Assembly (NCBI GenBank): GCA_009781695.1
Contig: WQVH01000015.1
Location: 1 to 42,029 of the forward strand
Length of the DNA: 42,029 nt
From: Oscillospiraceae bacterium
GTDB lineage: Bacteria > Bacillota > Clostridia > Oscillospirales > Oscillospiraceae
Direction: 5' to 3'
Part shown: positions 9,229-18,166 of the stretch, piece after piece
Numbering within the stretch: position 1 is the first letter of the stretch
Layout: every line of letters starts with the position of its first letter
Notes under the pieces: generated by a model
What the model saw: the letters and a program-made list of their open reading frames with translations, nothing else
Told to the model about the DNA's origin: nothing
Database searches by the model: none
Program-made: the position numbers and the translations under genes

Positions 9229-10593
9229 ATGAAAACAAAAACAATATTTTTTTGCACGGAGTGCGGGAATGAAACGCCAAAATGGGCGGGGCAGTGCTCG
9301 GCCTGCGGAAGGTGGAATACTCTTGCAGAACAGCCATCGTACACGAAGTCTAAGTCCACAGTTGCGCCGAGTGCAAGGAAAGTCGGTAAGAGTGCGCTAC
9401 AGGAACTCAAAGTGCTCAATAGCACTGAAGAGATGCGTACGCAAACGGGATTTCGAGAGCTTGACCGGGTGTTGGGCGGTGGAATGGTCACAGGGTCGTT
9501 GGTCTTGGTTGGTGGTTCGCCCGGCATTGGCAAATCAACGCTTCTGCTACAATTGTGCGGTCTTGTAGGGCAATCGAAGAAAATACTCTATGTATCGGGA
9601 GAAGAATCTGAGCGTCAGCTCAAAATGCGTGCAACGCGCCTGGGGATCCAAGGTGATGGGATATTCATATTGGCAGAGACGGAAGTGCCGGAGATTCTCA
9701 CTGTTGCAGAAGAGCTGCAGCCGGATATTTTGATCGTGGATTCCATTCAGACGCTGTATAATCCGGAGCAAAATGCTTCACCTGGAAGCATCGGTCAGGT
9801 CAAAGATTGCACAATGTCTCTGATGCGTCTGTCCAAGGATACCGGAATTACAGTGTTCTTAGTTGGGCATGTCAATAAGGAAGGTGCAATTGCCGGACCT
9901 AAAGTACTGGAACATATGGTGGATTGTGTGCTTTATTTTGAAGGGGAGCGGTCACTCAATTACCGAATCCTGAGAGCAGCCAAGAATCGTTATGGATCAA
10001 CCAATGAAATAGGGGTCTTTGAGATGCTTGATACCGGACTGAGTGAGGTGGAAAATCCCTCCGAAATGCTCATTTCCGGTCGCCCGGAAATGACTCCCGG
10101 CACATGTGTCACCTGTGTTATAGAGGGGACAAGGCCGATTCTTGCGGAAGTTCAAGCATTGGTTACGCCGAGCAGTGCAAATATGCCGCGCCGCAATGCC
10201 AATGGAATAGAATATAATCGAGCAATGATGCTTCTTGCGGTAATCGCACAGCGCGGCGGCCTGCGCGTCAGCGGATGTGATGCTTATATCAATGTCATCG
10301 GAGGACTCAATATTGATGATACCGGTGCGGATCTTGCGACAGTTTTGGCACTTGCGTCTGCTTATAGGGACAAGCCTATAAGGGGTGACGTGGCAGTTTT
10401 TGGTGAAGTCGGACTTACCGGAGAGTTGCGTCAAGTATCGCAAATAAATCCACGCCTGAATGAGATTGCACGCATGGGATTTAAAGCGTGTATACTTCCT
10501 ATATTTGCAAAAGGAACGCTTAAGCCGCCTGGAGGCCTTGCGCTGATACAAGTCAGGAACATATCAGAGGCTATTAATGAAGCGATTACATAG
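9229..10593 (+). CDS. radA: DNA repair protein RadA (Sms)
   Basis: RadA is a RecA-related ATPase and helicase that promotes branch migration of recombination intermediates. Seen in order: a four-cysteine zinc finger (Cys9, 12, 23, 26), the ATPase with Walker A GGSPGIGKST, the RadA-specific AAKNRYGSTNEIG motif (KNRFG class, here with Tyr), and a C-terminal Lon-like domain without a protease active site. The length of 454 aa is standard. A strong CGGAGG lies just ahead of the ATG. It stands between apparent terminators, so it may be transcribed alone. Confidence 0.96.
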   Translation: MKTKTIFFCTECGNETPKWAGQCSACGRWNTLAEQPSYTKSKSTVAPSARKVGKSALQELKVLNSTEEMRTQTGFRELDRVLGGGMVTGSLVLVGGSPGIGKSTLLLQLCGLVGQSKKILYVSGEESERQLKMRATRLGIQGDGIFILAETEVPEILTVAEELQPDILIVDSIQTLYNPEQNASPGSIGQVKDCTMSLMRLSKDTGITVFLVGHVNKEGAIAGPKVLEHMVDCVLYFEGERSLNYRILRAAKNRYGSTNEIGVFEMLDTGLSEVENPSEMLISGRPEMTPGTCVTCVIEGTRPILAEVQALVTPSSANMPRRNANGIEYNRAMMLLAVIAQRGGLRVSGCDAYINVIGGLNIDDTGADLATVLALASAYRDKPIRGDVAVFGEVGLTGELRQVSQINPRLNEIARMGFKACILPIFAKGTLKPPGGLALIQVRNISEAINEAIT

Positions 10594-10658
10594 ACCAAAG
10601 GGCCGAAGAGATGGAGAGAAAACCGTGAAATGAGATCGGAAGAACTCGAAAAGAGGGC

Positions 10659-10679
10659 GAGGGATTAAATCTCTTTTTT
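10659..10679 (+). terminator. Possible weak terminator after radA
   Basis: A short stem GAGGGA/TCTCTT (with G-T wobbles) and a 5-nt loop runs into a T-stretch at 10674-10679. It is weak but sits in the right place, 66 nt after the radA stop. Confidence 0.35.
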
Positions 10680-10830
10680 ATGAATTTGTGTAGAAAAAAG
10701 TAACATAAAAGCAATGCATACTTCTAATAAATGATCATTTGCTCACATTACATAAGAAATACAAAGATTACACTAGCGAGATGAAGACATTTATGATATC
10801 ATTGTTGTTGAAAATGCTACAGATCACTGT

Positions 10831-10855
10831 GTTTTCAGATACCCAGTGAAGTGTA
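10831..10855 (+). repeat. 25-nt structured element, copy B
   Basis: Matches 176-200 at 22 of 25 positions. Here it forms the 3' half of a symmetric inverted repeat: GCTACA (10816-10821) with TGTAGC (10852-10857), and CACTG (10825-10829) with CAGTG (10844-10848), around a 14-nt loop. It ends 13 nt before the lipoprotein start, where an RNA hairpin could affect translation or stability. Confidence 0.45.
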
Positions 10856-10870
10856 GCTTGAAAATAAACG

Positions 10871-12235
10871 ATGGGAAAAGTGAGCGTGCGAGAGAAAAAA
10901 CATAAAATATTAATAACAATGCTTGCACTTGTAGCGTCTTTGTTTCTGTCCGGATGCCTCTTGCGCATATCAGCGGACGACCTGTATCGCTTGCCTGAAT
11001 TGTCAGAGGATTATTTGAGGATTCAGGGGCATATAAACACCATACTCAATGCAGGTGCCGAATTTTCTCCTCCCATAAGCGGGCCGAACAGACAATCTGT
11101 ACAACTCATGGATATCAGCGGCGACGGTACAAATGAAGTCATAGCGTTTTTTAGAGTTCCCGATGAAAGCAGACTCAAGATATATATATTCGAAATGCGT
11201 GATGGCGACTATTCAGTAGCGGCGATAATCGAAGGTGCCGGGACTGCAATTGAGAGTATTCGCTATGTTGATATGAATGGCGATGGCGTAATGGAGATTA
11301 TCGTCGGTTGGCAGTTGGGTGATGCATTTAAGCATATGGAAATATATTCTGTTGCAGACTGGAATGCGGTGCTGCTTGCGAGTGCGGAATATGAGGGTAT
11401 AACAGTTTTTGACTTAGACGGCGACGGCAACGATGATATTATCGTATTGCGGTTGCCTACCTTGGAGAGCGGAGCGGTTGCTCAGAGCTTTAGATTGACT
11501 GAGGATAGAGACATGCTCACATCTCAGGTGGCGCTTTCTGCCGGTGTTGAAGCATTTTCACGAGTGATGCGCGGTACGCTTTTAGACGGTGTGGCGGCCA
11601 TTTTCGTTGAAGGTGAAGGGGTATTTGAAGAGGGCAGTTTTGTGACGGATATACTTGCGTTCCGGCATGGTGTCTTTTTGAATGTATCCATGCGAGAATC
11701 CAGTGGGGTCAGTGATGAAACGGTCAGACAACGCCGAATCCTCAGCTCAGATGTAAGTGGGGATGGACAGATAAAAGTACCGATTCCCAGAAGGCTTCGC
11801 GCACAGACCGATACGGCTTATTATGCGATGGACTGGTATTTATTTGACAGCCGCGGACACAGCCGATTGGCGTTTTCTACTTTCCACAATCCTACGGACG
11901 AGTGGTTTTTGATTCTTCCGATCGACTGGAGAGGCAGAGTTTCTGTGCGCAGAGATGATGCCGTTTCCGGTGAGAGAACAGTCATTTTTTCCTATATTGT
12001 CGGAGATGACGGCGGCCCATTTGAAGATTTTTTGAAAGTGTATCGGCTCACAGGAGATGCCCGAGAGGAGCGCGCAGGACTTCCCGGAAGAGTGCGGCTG
12101 ACATCCGAAGGTACATCTGTATATGCATTTGAGCTGCTTACAGAAGACAATCGTTTTGGTTTGACATTCAATGAGACAGTCATTGTTGAAAATTTCAGAC
12201 TCATTTTTTCAGATTGGCTTGCGGGGACGTTTTAG
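10871..12235 (+). CDS. Lipoprotein with FG-GAP/VCBS-like repeats, unknown function
   Basis: Exported lipoprotein of 454 aa with a signal peptide ending LFLSGC. Three repeat units carry acidic, calcium-binding-like loops: DISGDGTNEVIAFF, DMNGDGVMEIIVGW and DLDGDGNDDIIVLR, spaced about 45-55 residues apart in the first half. Such loops are typical of FG-GAP/VCBS propeller blades. The C-terminal half is not recognised. No strong ribosome binding site precedes ATG 10871; GTG 10880 is an alternative. It ends 31 nt before a response regulator/kinase pair, so it may be an extracellular partner of that system; that link is inferred from position only. Confidence 0.75.
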   Translation: MGKVSVREKKHKILITMLALVASLFLSGCLLRISADDLYRLPELSEDYLRIQGHINTILNAGAEFSPPISGPNRQSVQLMDISGDGTNEVIAFFRVPDESRLKIYIFEMRDGDYSVAAIIEGAGTAIESIRYVDMNGDGVMEIIVGWQLGDAFKHMEIYSVADWNAVLLASAEYEGITVFDLDGDGNDDIIVLRLPTLESGAVAQSFRLTEDRDMLTSQVALSAGVEAFSRVMRGTLLDGVAAIFVEGEGVFEEGSFVTDILAFRHGVFLNVSMRESSGVSDETVRQRRILSSDVSGDGQIKVPIPRRLRAQTDTAYYAMDWYLFDSRGHSRLAFSTFHNPTDEWFLILPIDWRGRVSVRRDDAVSGERTVIFSYIVGDDGGPFEDFLKVYRLTGDAREERAGLPGRVRLTSEGTSVYAFELLTEDNRFGLTFNETVIVENFRLIFSDWLAGTF

Positions 12236-12266
12236 CTTTATAGTCTAAGGCAAGAAAGGATGTGTT

Positions 12267-12959
12267 TTGATTATGAAGAAAATTCTTGTACTTGAAGATG
12301 AGATCAGTATCCGCAGTTTTGTTGTGATCAATCTCAATAGAGCAGGGTATGAAGTTATTGAAGCAGGCACAGGCGCTGAGGCGTTTGAACAATTGCGGAT
12401 TCACCCGGATATTAAAGTGGCGATACTTGACATCATGCTGCCGGATACAGATGGGTTTGAGGTGTGCAGAAAAATCAGAGTGGCAGATCCACATATTGGC
12501 ATAGTCATGCTCACGGCCAGAACGCAAGAAATGGATAAAGTGACCGGCCTGATGACCGGTGCGGATGATTATATAACCAAACCTTTTTCACCAGCTGAAC
12601 TTACAGCGCGGATTGATGCGCTTTTTAGACGAACCGGTGCTTCAAGCCCTGTGGAAACCGGAGAAATCATACAAGGTCCCTTTAGGCTCAATACGAGAAA
12701 TCGGACACTTGAAAAAGATGGCGTCCGTATTAAATTGACACAGGTGGAATATTCCATAATGAAAATGTTTATGGATAATCCGGGCAAGGCGCTTTCACGT
12801 GAGGATATTCTCAATACAGTGTGGGGACGCGACTATTTTGGAGAGCTTAAAATAGCGGATGTGAATATCAGACGGTTGCGTATCAAGATTGAGGATGATC
12901 CGACGAACCCCATTTATATTACTACGGTTTGGGGATATGGATATAAGTGGGGACTGTAA
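12267..12959 (+). CDS. OmpR/PhoB-family response regulator
   Basis: Two-component DNA-binding regulator. The receiver domain has the acidic pair LEDE, phospho-acceptor Asp55 in VAILDIMLPD, the T in VMLTAR and the K in YITKPF. The C-terminal winged-helix domain includes the DYFGELKIADVNIRRLRIKI recognition region. TTG 12267 is preferred because AAAGGA (12255-12260) lies 6 nt upstream; ATG 12273 is the alternative, giving the classical MKKILVLEDE. It is followed by its likely kinase after 20 nt. Confidence 0.92.
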   Translation: MIMKKILVLEDEISIRSFVVINLNRAGYEVIEAGTGAEAFEQLRIHPDIKVAILDIMLPDTDGFEVCRKIRVADPHIGIVMLTARTQEMDKVTGLMTGADDYITKPFSPAELTARIDALFRRTGASSPVETGEIIQGPFRLNTRNRTLEKDGVRIKLTQVEYSIMKMFMDNPGKALSREDILNTVWGRDYFGELKIADVNIRRLRIKIEDDPTNPIYITTVWGYGYKWGL

Positions 12960-12979
12960 AGCAAAGGAGTAAATGGATT

Positions 12980-14479
12980 TTGACAGGCATTTTCTCAAAT
13001 TTTATGACGGGACTCAGACACCGTTGGCTCAGAGGTACATTTTTTATTGCTTTGCTGGTTGTCGCTGTGGCTGTTGCGCTGTTTTCTGTGATCATATACA
13101 ATTACTATCATGCGACAGTGAGAACCGGGCTTGAAGCAAAAGCCAGAACTGCGACAGACTTTTTTTCTAACTATGTTGCCAGATCATATAGTGAGTTTTT
13201 TAATGCTGCATCTAGATATACAGAGACATTTCGGGAAGCCGATCGGATAGAACTGCAATTTCTGGATGCAAATGGCAGTATACTGATATCCACACTGACC
13301 ATAACGTCAGGAACTTCGCCGAACACACCTGATATTGCAGCGGCGATAGAAACCCAACAGATATCCTCATGGGTAGGCAGACGTACAGCGACCGGTGAGC
13401 GAATCATTGCAGCATCAGCACCAATGGTTTTTGCCGATGGTGAAGTGATCGGAGTGATGCGATATGTCTCCAGTCTCAGGTTGGTAGACCGGCAGGTGTT
13501 TTTAAATGTGCTGGCGGCCATAGGCATAGGTTGTGTTTTGCTGCTTATGATTTTTCTGGTCAATATTGTATTTATCCGATCGGTCATTACACCGGTTAGT
13601 GAGATCACAAAGGTCTCTAAGCGGATTGCAGAGGGCAGTTACGGTATTCAGATGAGTAACAATTATCACGATGAGATTGGCGAGATGGTTGAGTCTATCA
13701 ATGAAATGTCGTTTAAAATTGCTCAGACAGAGAAGATTCAGACAGAGTTTATATCTTCCATTTCGCACGAGCTACGCACACCGCTTACTGCAATTACCGG
13801 TTGGGGTGAAACGCTGGCATACAACGAGCAGCTTGATGAAGAGTCAAAGCGAGGGATCGCCATAATGCTCAAAGAAGCTCGGCGGCTTACAAAAATGGTT
13901 GAAGAGCTGCTGGAGTTTACACGTATGGAAGATGGTCGATTTACGTTGAATGTTGAACAGATAGATATTGCGGCTGAACTCGAAGATGCAATTTTTGCAT
14001 TCAGAGAGCTTTTGCATCAGGATGAGCTTGAATTTGTCTATGACTGTGAAATCGACGAAATGACGATGATTTCCGGAGATCCGAATAGGCTCAAACAGGT
14101 TTTTTTAAACTTATTTGATAATGCAGCAAAGTATGGACGTGAAGGGAAAAGGATAGATGTATCGATCGTACAGGTTGGCGAATATGTCTGTATTATCATC
14201 AGAGACTATGGACCCGGAGCGTTGGAAGATGAGCTTGGGCATATAAAAATGAAGTTCTATAAGGGCAGTAACTCAAAAGAGCGAGGCAGCGGTATAGGGC
14301 TTGCGGTGTGTGAAGAGATTATAAAATACCATGGTGGAACATTGGAGCTGAGTAATGCTGAGGGCGGAGGTTTTCAAGTGACGATATGCCTGCCGATCAA
14401 CAGCGGGGCGGCGGCATTGCCCATCTTGCCGCTTGCTCAATTGTCAAGCGACTCCACCTCCGCGGTGATTGGGCAATAG
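12980..14479 (+). CDS. Membrane sensor histidine kinase (HAMP-HisKA-HATPase)
   Basis: Likely partner of the upstream regulator. AAAGGAG at 12963-12969 points to TTG 12980 as start (499 aa); an upstream in-frame GTG at 12947 overlaps the regulator gene and lacks a site. Seen: membrane segment 1, an extracytoplasmic sensor region of about 130 residues, membrane segment 2, HAMP, HisKA with phospho-acceptor His263 in ISHELRTPL, then the ATPase with an N-box NLFDNAAKYG and GSGIGLAVCEEI. The last ~24 residues after the usual ending (VTICLPI) are Ala/Ser/Leu-rich and are encoded by a nested inverted repeat, so the original end may have been extended. Confidence 0.92.
   Translation: MTGIFSNFMTGLRHRWLRGTFFIALLVVAVAVALFSVIIYNYYHATVRTGLEAKARTATDFFSNYVARSYSEFFNAASRYTETFREADRIELQFLDANGSILISTLTITSGTSPNTPDIAAAIETQQISSWVGRRTATGERIIAASAPMVFADGEVIGVMRYVSSLRLVDRQVFLNVLAAIGIGCVLLLMIFLVNIVFIRSVITPVSEITKVSKRIAEGSYGIQMSNNYHDEIGEMVESINEMSFKIAQTEKIQTEFISSISHELRTPLTAITGWGETLAYNEQLDEESKRGIAIMLKEARRLTKMVEELLEFTRMEDGRFTLNVEQIDIAAELEDAIFAFRELLHQDELEFVYDCEIDEMTMISGDPNRLKQVFLNLFDNAAKYGREGKRIDVSIVQVGEYVCIIIRDYGPGALEDELGHIKMKFYKGSNSKERGSGIGLAVCEEIIKYHGGTLELSNAEGGGFQVTICLPINSGAAALPILPLAQLSSDSTSAVIGQ
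14416..14477. repeat. Nested inverted repeat in the 3' end of the kinase gene
   Basis: Outer arms ATTGCCCA (14416-14423) and TGGGCAAT (14470-14477) enclose inner arms CGCTTG (14430-14435) and CAAGCG (14445-14450). The element spans the codons of the atypical C-terminal tail and runs to the stop codon. Confidence 0.5.
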
Positions 14480-14534
14480 ATAAGCATACGATCCGAATGC
14501 GTTAAAATGCAAATCGAAAGGGAATATAGAGCTG

Positions 14535-15491
14535 ATGAGCAAAAAAAAGGGAAGCGGAGAAAGTAAGGAATTCAGGACGTCTATAGGCGGCCAAGCCTTG
14601 ATTGAAGGCGTAATGATGAGAGGACCTACCAAAGAAGCGATTGTTGTCCGGACAAAAGATGGACTTGTGTCAAAGGTAGAGGAACCTAAGCTGCTCAAAG
14701 ATAGGTATCCGATAGTTGGCTGGCCATTTGTCCGTGGGGTAGTCAATTTTATAAACTCTATGATTATTGGGACACGTGCACTCATGTTTTCTGCGGATCA
14801 TATGCCGGAAGAAGAGCAAGAAGAGCCCAGCAAGTTTGACCTGTGGGTTGAAAAAAAGTTTGGCACCGAAAGGGCTGAAAAGATGATCATCGTTTTTTCT
14901 GCATTTTTAGGTATTGCATTTTCTGTTGGACTGTTTATGCTCTTACCTACATTTCTTGCAGGATTATTATCGGGGGTTATTGAGACCGGGATTTTACGCA
15001 ATCTGTCGGAAGGTGTCTTGCGCATACTCATATTTGTTACGTATTTATGGCTTACAACGCATTTGGGGCAGATCAAGCGCGTGTGGGCATACCACGGCGC
15101 AGAGCATAAAGCGATAACTTGCTATGAAAAAGGGCTGCCATTTACTGTAGAAAACGTAATGGCGCAATCCAAGCAACATCCGCGTTGCGGCACGAGTTTT
15201 TTGTTTATTGTCATGATCGTCAGTATTTTGGTGTTTTCATTTACCAGTTGGGATAGTCTCTGGGTCAGAATTGCGCTCAGATTATTGCTGCTTCCGGTTG
15301 TAGTTTCCATAAGCTATGAGATCATAAGGCTGGCAGGACGGTATGATAATTTCGTAACGCGGATGATCTCAGCGCCGGGCAAAGCATTGCAACGCCTTAC
15401 AACACGTGAGCCGGATGAGGAGATGGTTGAGACAGCCATGGAGGCGCTCAGATTGGTTATGCCGGAAGATGCGCAAGAAGCAAAGTGGTAA
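14535..15491 (+). CDS. DUF1385 (YqhQ-type) membrane protein
   Basis: A conserved polytopic membrane protein of unproven function, 318 aa. The start region contains GGQALIEGVMMRGPTKEAI, a hallmark of the family. Four to five hydrophobic segments follow (about residues 115-150, 155-178, 217-237 and 245-265), with the family motif WAYHGAEHKAITCYEKG and the HPRCGTSF segment between them. The metal-binding-like His/Glu/Cys residues are all present. In many Clostridia the gene sits before prmC and prfA; prmC follows here but prfA does not. Confidence 0.88.
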   Translation: MSKKKGSGESKEFRTSIGGQALIEGVMMRGPTKEAIVVRTKDGLVSKVEEPKLLKDRYPIVGWPFVRGVVNFINSMIIGTRALMFSADHMPEEEQEEPSKFDLWVEKKFGTERAEKMIIVFSAFLGIAFSVGLFMLLPTFLAGLLSGVIETGILRNLSEGVLRILIFVTYLWLTTHLGQIKRVWAYHGAEHKAITCYEKGLPFTVENVMAQSKQHPRCGTSFLFIVMIVSILVFSFTSWDSLWVRIALRLLLLPVVVSISYEIIRLAGRYDNFVTRMISAPGKALQRLTTREPDEEMVETAMEALRLVMPEDAQEAKW

Positions 15492-15540
15492 TTGAAATGG
15501 ATGCGGTGCAGTAATATAAAATTTGATGTTGAAGGTGTTT

Positions 15541-16401
15541 ATGAAGACATACAGTGATATTTATTTAAATGCGCGACGCAAATTGCGTGCAGCAGGTATT
15601 GAAGCGCATGATCTTGAGGCGCGGCTGATCGTTTGCTTTGCGTCCGGTAAGACCAGAGAGGATTATGTTGCTTCCAATAGATTTTATGTGACTGATGCAG
15701 AAGTTGAGCGCTCAGTGGACAGCTTGATTGAACGTCGGTTAAAAGGAGAGCCTGTTGCATACTTAGTTAAAGAGTGGGAGTTCTACGGACTGTCTATAAT
15801 GGTCGACGAATCCGTTTTGATTCCGAGAATAGATTCTGAACTTGCCGCAGAGATTTCGATCAAACTGCTCAAGCGCAAAGGTTGGCAGACAAGACTGCTG
15901 GACCTATGTGCAGGCAGCGGTTGTATAGGACTTGCGATTTCTGCACATGTTCCTACGTGCAGAGTGGTTTTGGCGGATATATCGGAGCAGGCGCTTGCGA
16001 TATGCAGAAGAAATATGATAAAGAACGGATTGAGCCGTCACGTGACGGCGATAGAGGTTGATGCGACCGAGCGTCCGCCTGCGCTTCTGGGAAGATTCGA
16101 TGTAATTGTGAGCAATCCACCATATATTCCAACACAGGACATACAAAAACTAGACCCATCTGTGCGCGATTATGAACCGCACTCCGCATTGGATGGCGGT
16201 CTTGATGGGTTTGACTTTATCCGTGCGATTGCCGATTATTGGAAGCCTGTGCTCAAGCCTGAGGGGAATTTGGTGCTCGAATGCGGCATTGGGCAAGTGG
16301 ATGAGGTCTGTGAGATTATGTATGATGCAGGCTATAAAGATGTTAAGATGCACACCGACACTGGGGGTGTAGAGCGTGTAGTTGTAGGGACTCTGAAATA
16401 A
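15541..16401 (+). CDS. prmC: Peptide chain release factor N5-glutamine methyltransferase PrmC
   Basis: Methylates the GGQ glutamine of release factors RF1/RF2 using SAM. Seen: an N-terminal helical domain, the SAM motif [15 protein letters not shown] and the catalytic [12 protein letters not shown] 15541 is chosen because GAAGG lies about 5 nt upstream; in-frame TTG 15523 and ATG 15526 are alternatives with no better site. The 286-aa length fits the family. It lies in the DUF1385-prmC-recA direction with short gaps. Confidence 0.93.
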   Translation: MKTYSDIYLNARRKLRAAGIEAHDLEARLIVCFASGKTREDYVASNRFYVTDAEVERSVDSLIERRLKGEPVAYLVKEWEFYGLSIMVDESVLIPRIDSELAAEISIKLLKRKGWQTRLLDLCAGSGCIGLAISAHVPTCRVVLADISEQALAICRRNMIKNGLSRHVTAIEVDATERPPALLGRFDVIVSNPPYIPTQDIQKLDPSVRDYEPHSALDGGLDGFDFIRAIADYWKPVLKPEGNLVLECGIGQVDEVCEIMYDAGYKDVKMHTDTGGVERVVVGTLK

Positions 16402-16432
16402 TTACTGGAGGAAAAATTGGAGGAAAACTAAA

Positions 16433-17527
16433 ATGGCTGAAAAGAAGAAGTATATTCCCGCTGTTCCGGCGGACGATAAAAAGAAGGCGCTGGAAACTGC
16501 GCTTTCACAGATTGAGAAAAATCATGGCAAGGGATCGATTATGCGCCTTGGAGACAGGCAGGCGGTCAATGTAGACTCGATTTCAACCGGCTCGATTTCG
16601 CTGGATTTTGCGCTCGGAATCGGTGGTGTGCCTAAGGGGCGAATTATAGAGATATATGGGCCTGAATCGTCAGGTAAGACAACACTTGCATTACATATCA
16701 TTGCACAGGCACAAAAAGCAGGTGGTGAAGCGGCATTTATAGATGCTGAACATGCGTTGGAACCGGCATATGCACGTGCGTTGGGGGTTGATATTGAGAA
16801 TTTACTCATATCTCAACCTGATATGGGTGATGATGCACTTGCGATCACTGAGGTTTTGGTACGTTCGGGTGCCGTGGATGTCGTGGTTGTTGACTCTGTG
16901 GCAGCGCTTGTGCCGAGGTCTGAGGTAGAGGGTGAAATAGGTGATGCGAGTGTGGGCGTTGTGGCCAGATTGATGTCACAAGCGCTTCGGAAGCTTGCCG
17001 GGTCGATTTCCAAAACGAATTGCATTGTTATTTTTATCAATCAGTTGCGTGAAAAGATCGGCGTAACATATGGCAATCCTGAGACAACTCCCGGTGGACG
17101 AGCGCTAAAGTATTTTTCGAGCGTTCGGATAGATGTCAGGCGGTCTGAATATATCAAGACCGGTTCGGAGCATATTGGTAACAGGACCAGAGCGAAGATC
17201 GTGAAAAACAAAGTAGCTCCACCCTTTCGTGAAGCCGAATTTGATATCATGTTCGGTGAAGGTATATCCAGATATGGAGAGCTTATTGACCTTGGAGTTC
17301 GGCTTGGTCTGATTGAAAAAGGCGGCTCATGGTACACTCTGGGTGAATTGCGGTTTCAGGGGCGCGATAATGTAAAAGAACATCTTAAGGCCAATCAGGA
17401 AATTGCCGACGAGCTGGAAGCGAACATTCGCAAAGACTCACAAAAGCTGATGTCCCCTCAAGAAAAGATAGCGGCAAAAGCCGCCGGTCGTGCAGTCGAT
17501 ATTGATGCTGAAGATTTTGAAGGATAA
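16433..17527 (+). CDS. recA: Recombinase RecA
   Basis: DNA strand-exchange protein and co-protease for the SOS repressor. The 364-aa protein has Walker [10 protein letters not shown], the [11 protein letters not shown] Walker B region, the [11 protein letters not shown] loop and the [10 protein letters not shown] segment, plus an acidic C-terminus. Two direct copies of TGGAGGAAAA precede it, at 16406-16415 and 16418-16427; the second is placed correctly for the ATG. The gap to prmC is only 31 nt and shows no LexA-type box, so transcription must come from further upstream or be SOS-independent locally. recX follows after 8 nt. Confidence 0.98.
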   Translation: MAEKKKYIPAVPADDKKKALETALSQIEKNHGKGSIMRLGDRQAVNVDSISTGSISLDFALGIGGVPKGRIIEIYGPESSGKTTLALHIIAQAQKAGGEAAFIDAEHALEPAYARALGVDIENLLISQPDMGDDALAITEVLVRSGAVDVVVVDSVAALVPRSEVEGEIGDASVGVVARLMSQALRKLAGSISKTNCIVIFINQLREKIGVTYGNPETTPGGRALKYFSSVRIDVRRSEYIKTGSEHIGNRTRAKIVKNKVAPPFREAEFDIMFGEGISRYGELIDLGVRLGLIEKGGSWYTLGELRFQGRDNVKEHLKANQEIADELEANIRKDSQKLMSPQEKIAAKAAGRAVDIDAEDFEG

Positions 17528-17535
17528 CAGAAACT

Positions 17536-18069
17536 ATGATGGAATCAATGTCAGAGACAAAAACTGAATTATTTGAAACAATGGATTCTTCAACGGCCGA
17601 GGATCAGTCGCTGGAATCTACGAAGAAAAGAGCGCTAAAGATTCTGGGCAGTCGGCAAATGTCTGCCGGGGACATGGAGCGGCGGCTGATTGCAAAAGGT
17701 GAGACAAAAGAAAATGCCCAAGCAGCAGTCTGTTGGCTTAAAAAAATAGGGGTAATAGATGAGGCTCAGTATGCTGAGATGATTTGTAAGCATTATTCGG
17801 GGAAGGGTTATGGTCCTGCCCGAATAAAAGATGAGCTGTTTAAGCGCGGTATACCCAAGCACTTGTGGGAAGATGCTCAAGCCACGGTTGAAGCATCCGA
17901 TATGGATGATGCCGCAGTAGCCCTTCTGCAAAAGAAACTCAAGGGTCGTGTTGAGGAAAAGGATACGCACCGAGCGATTAATGCGTTATGCAGGCGAGGA
18001 TATCATTTTGATGTAGCGCACTTGGCAGTGAAGCGATATGTTGAAAGTGTTGAAGCCGAATTGCAGTGA
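17536..18069 (+). CDS. recX: Regulatory protein RecX
   Basis: RecX modulates RecA filaments. The 177-aa protein has the three-helix RecX repeats, visible as ALKILGSRQMSAGDMERRL, then VIDEAQYAEMICKHYSGKGYG and the IKDELFKRGIP segment. An acidic N-terminal extension of about 30 residues precedes the domain. Starts are ATG 17536 or 17539. The close coupling to recA (8-nt gap) is standard. Confidence 0.9.
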   Translation: MMESMSETKTELFETMDSSTAEDQSLESTKKRALKILGSRQMSAGDMERRLIAKGETKENAQAAVCWLKKIGVIDEAQYAEMICKHYSGKGYGPARIKDELFKRGIPKHLWEDAQATVEASDMDDAAVALLQKKLKGRVEEKDTHRAINALCRRGYHFDVAHLAVKRYVESVEAELQ

Positions 18070-18166
18070 GAGATGCGCACAAACCTTGCGACGCAAGCAG
18101 AGCCTTTGTGGTGGGGTTGAGACCGTATCACGCAGAGCGTTGACCATGAAACGTGGAGGAATGAAC

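Noticed and set aside
18038-18166. Long upstream extension of rimO
   Set aside because: It overlaps recX and would put non-family residues ahead of the conserved MTIGIVSLGCAKN start, which has its own GGAGG.
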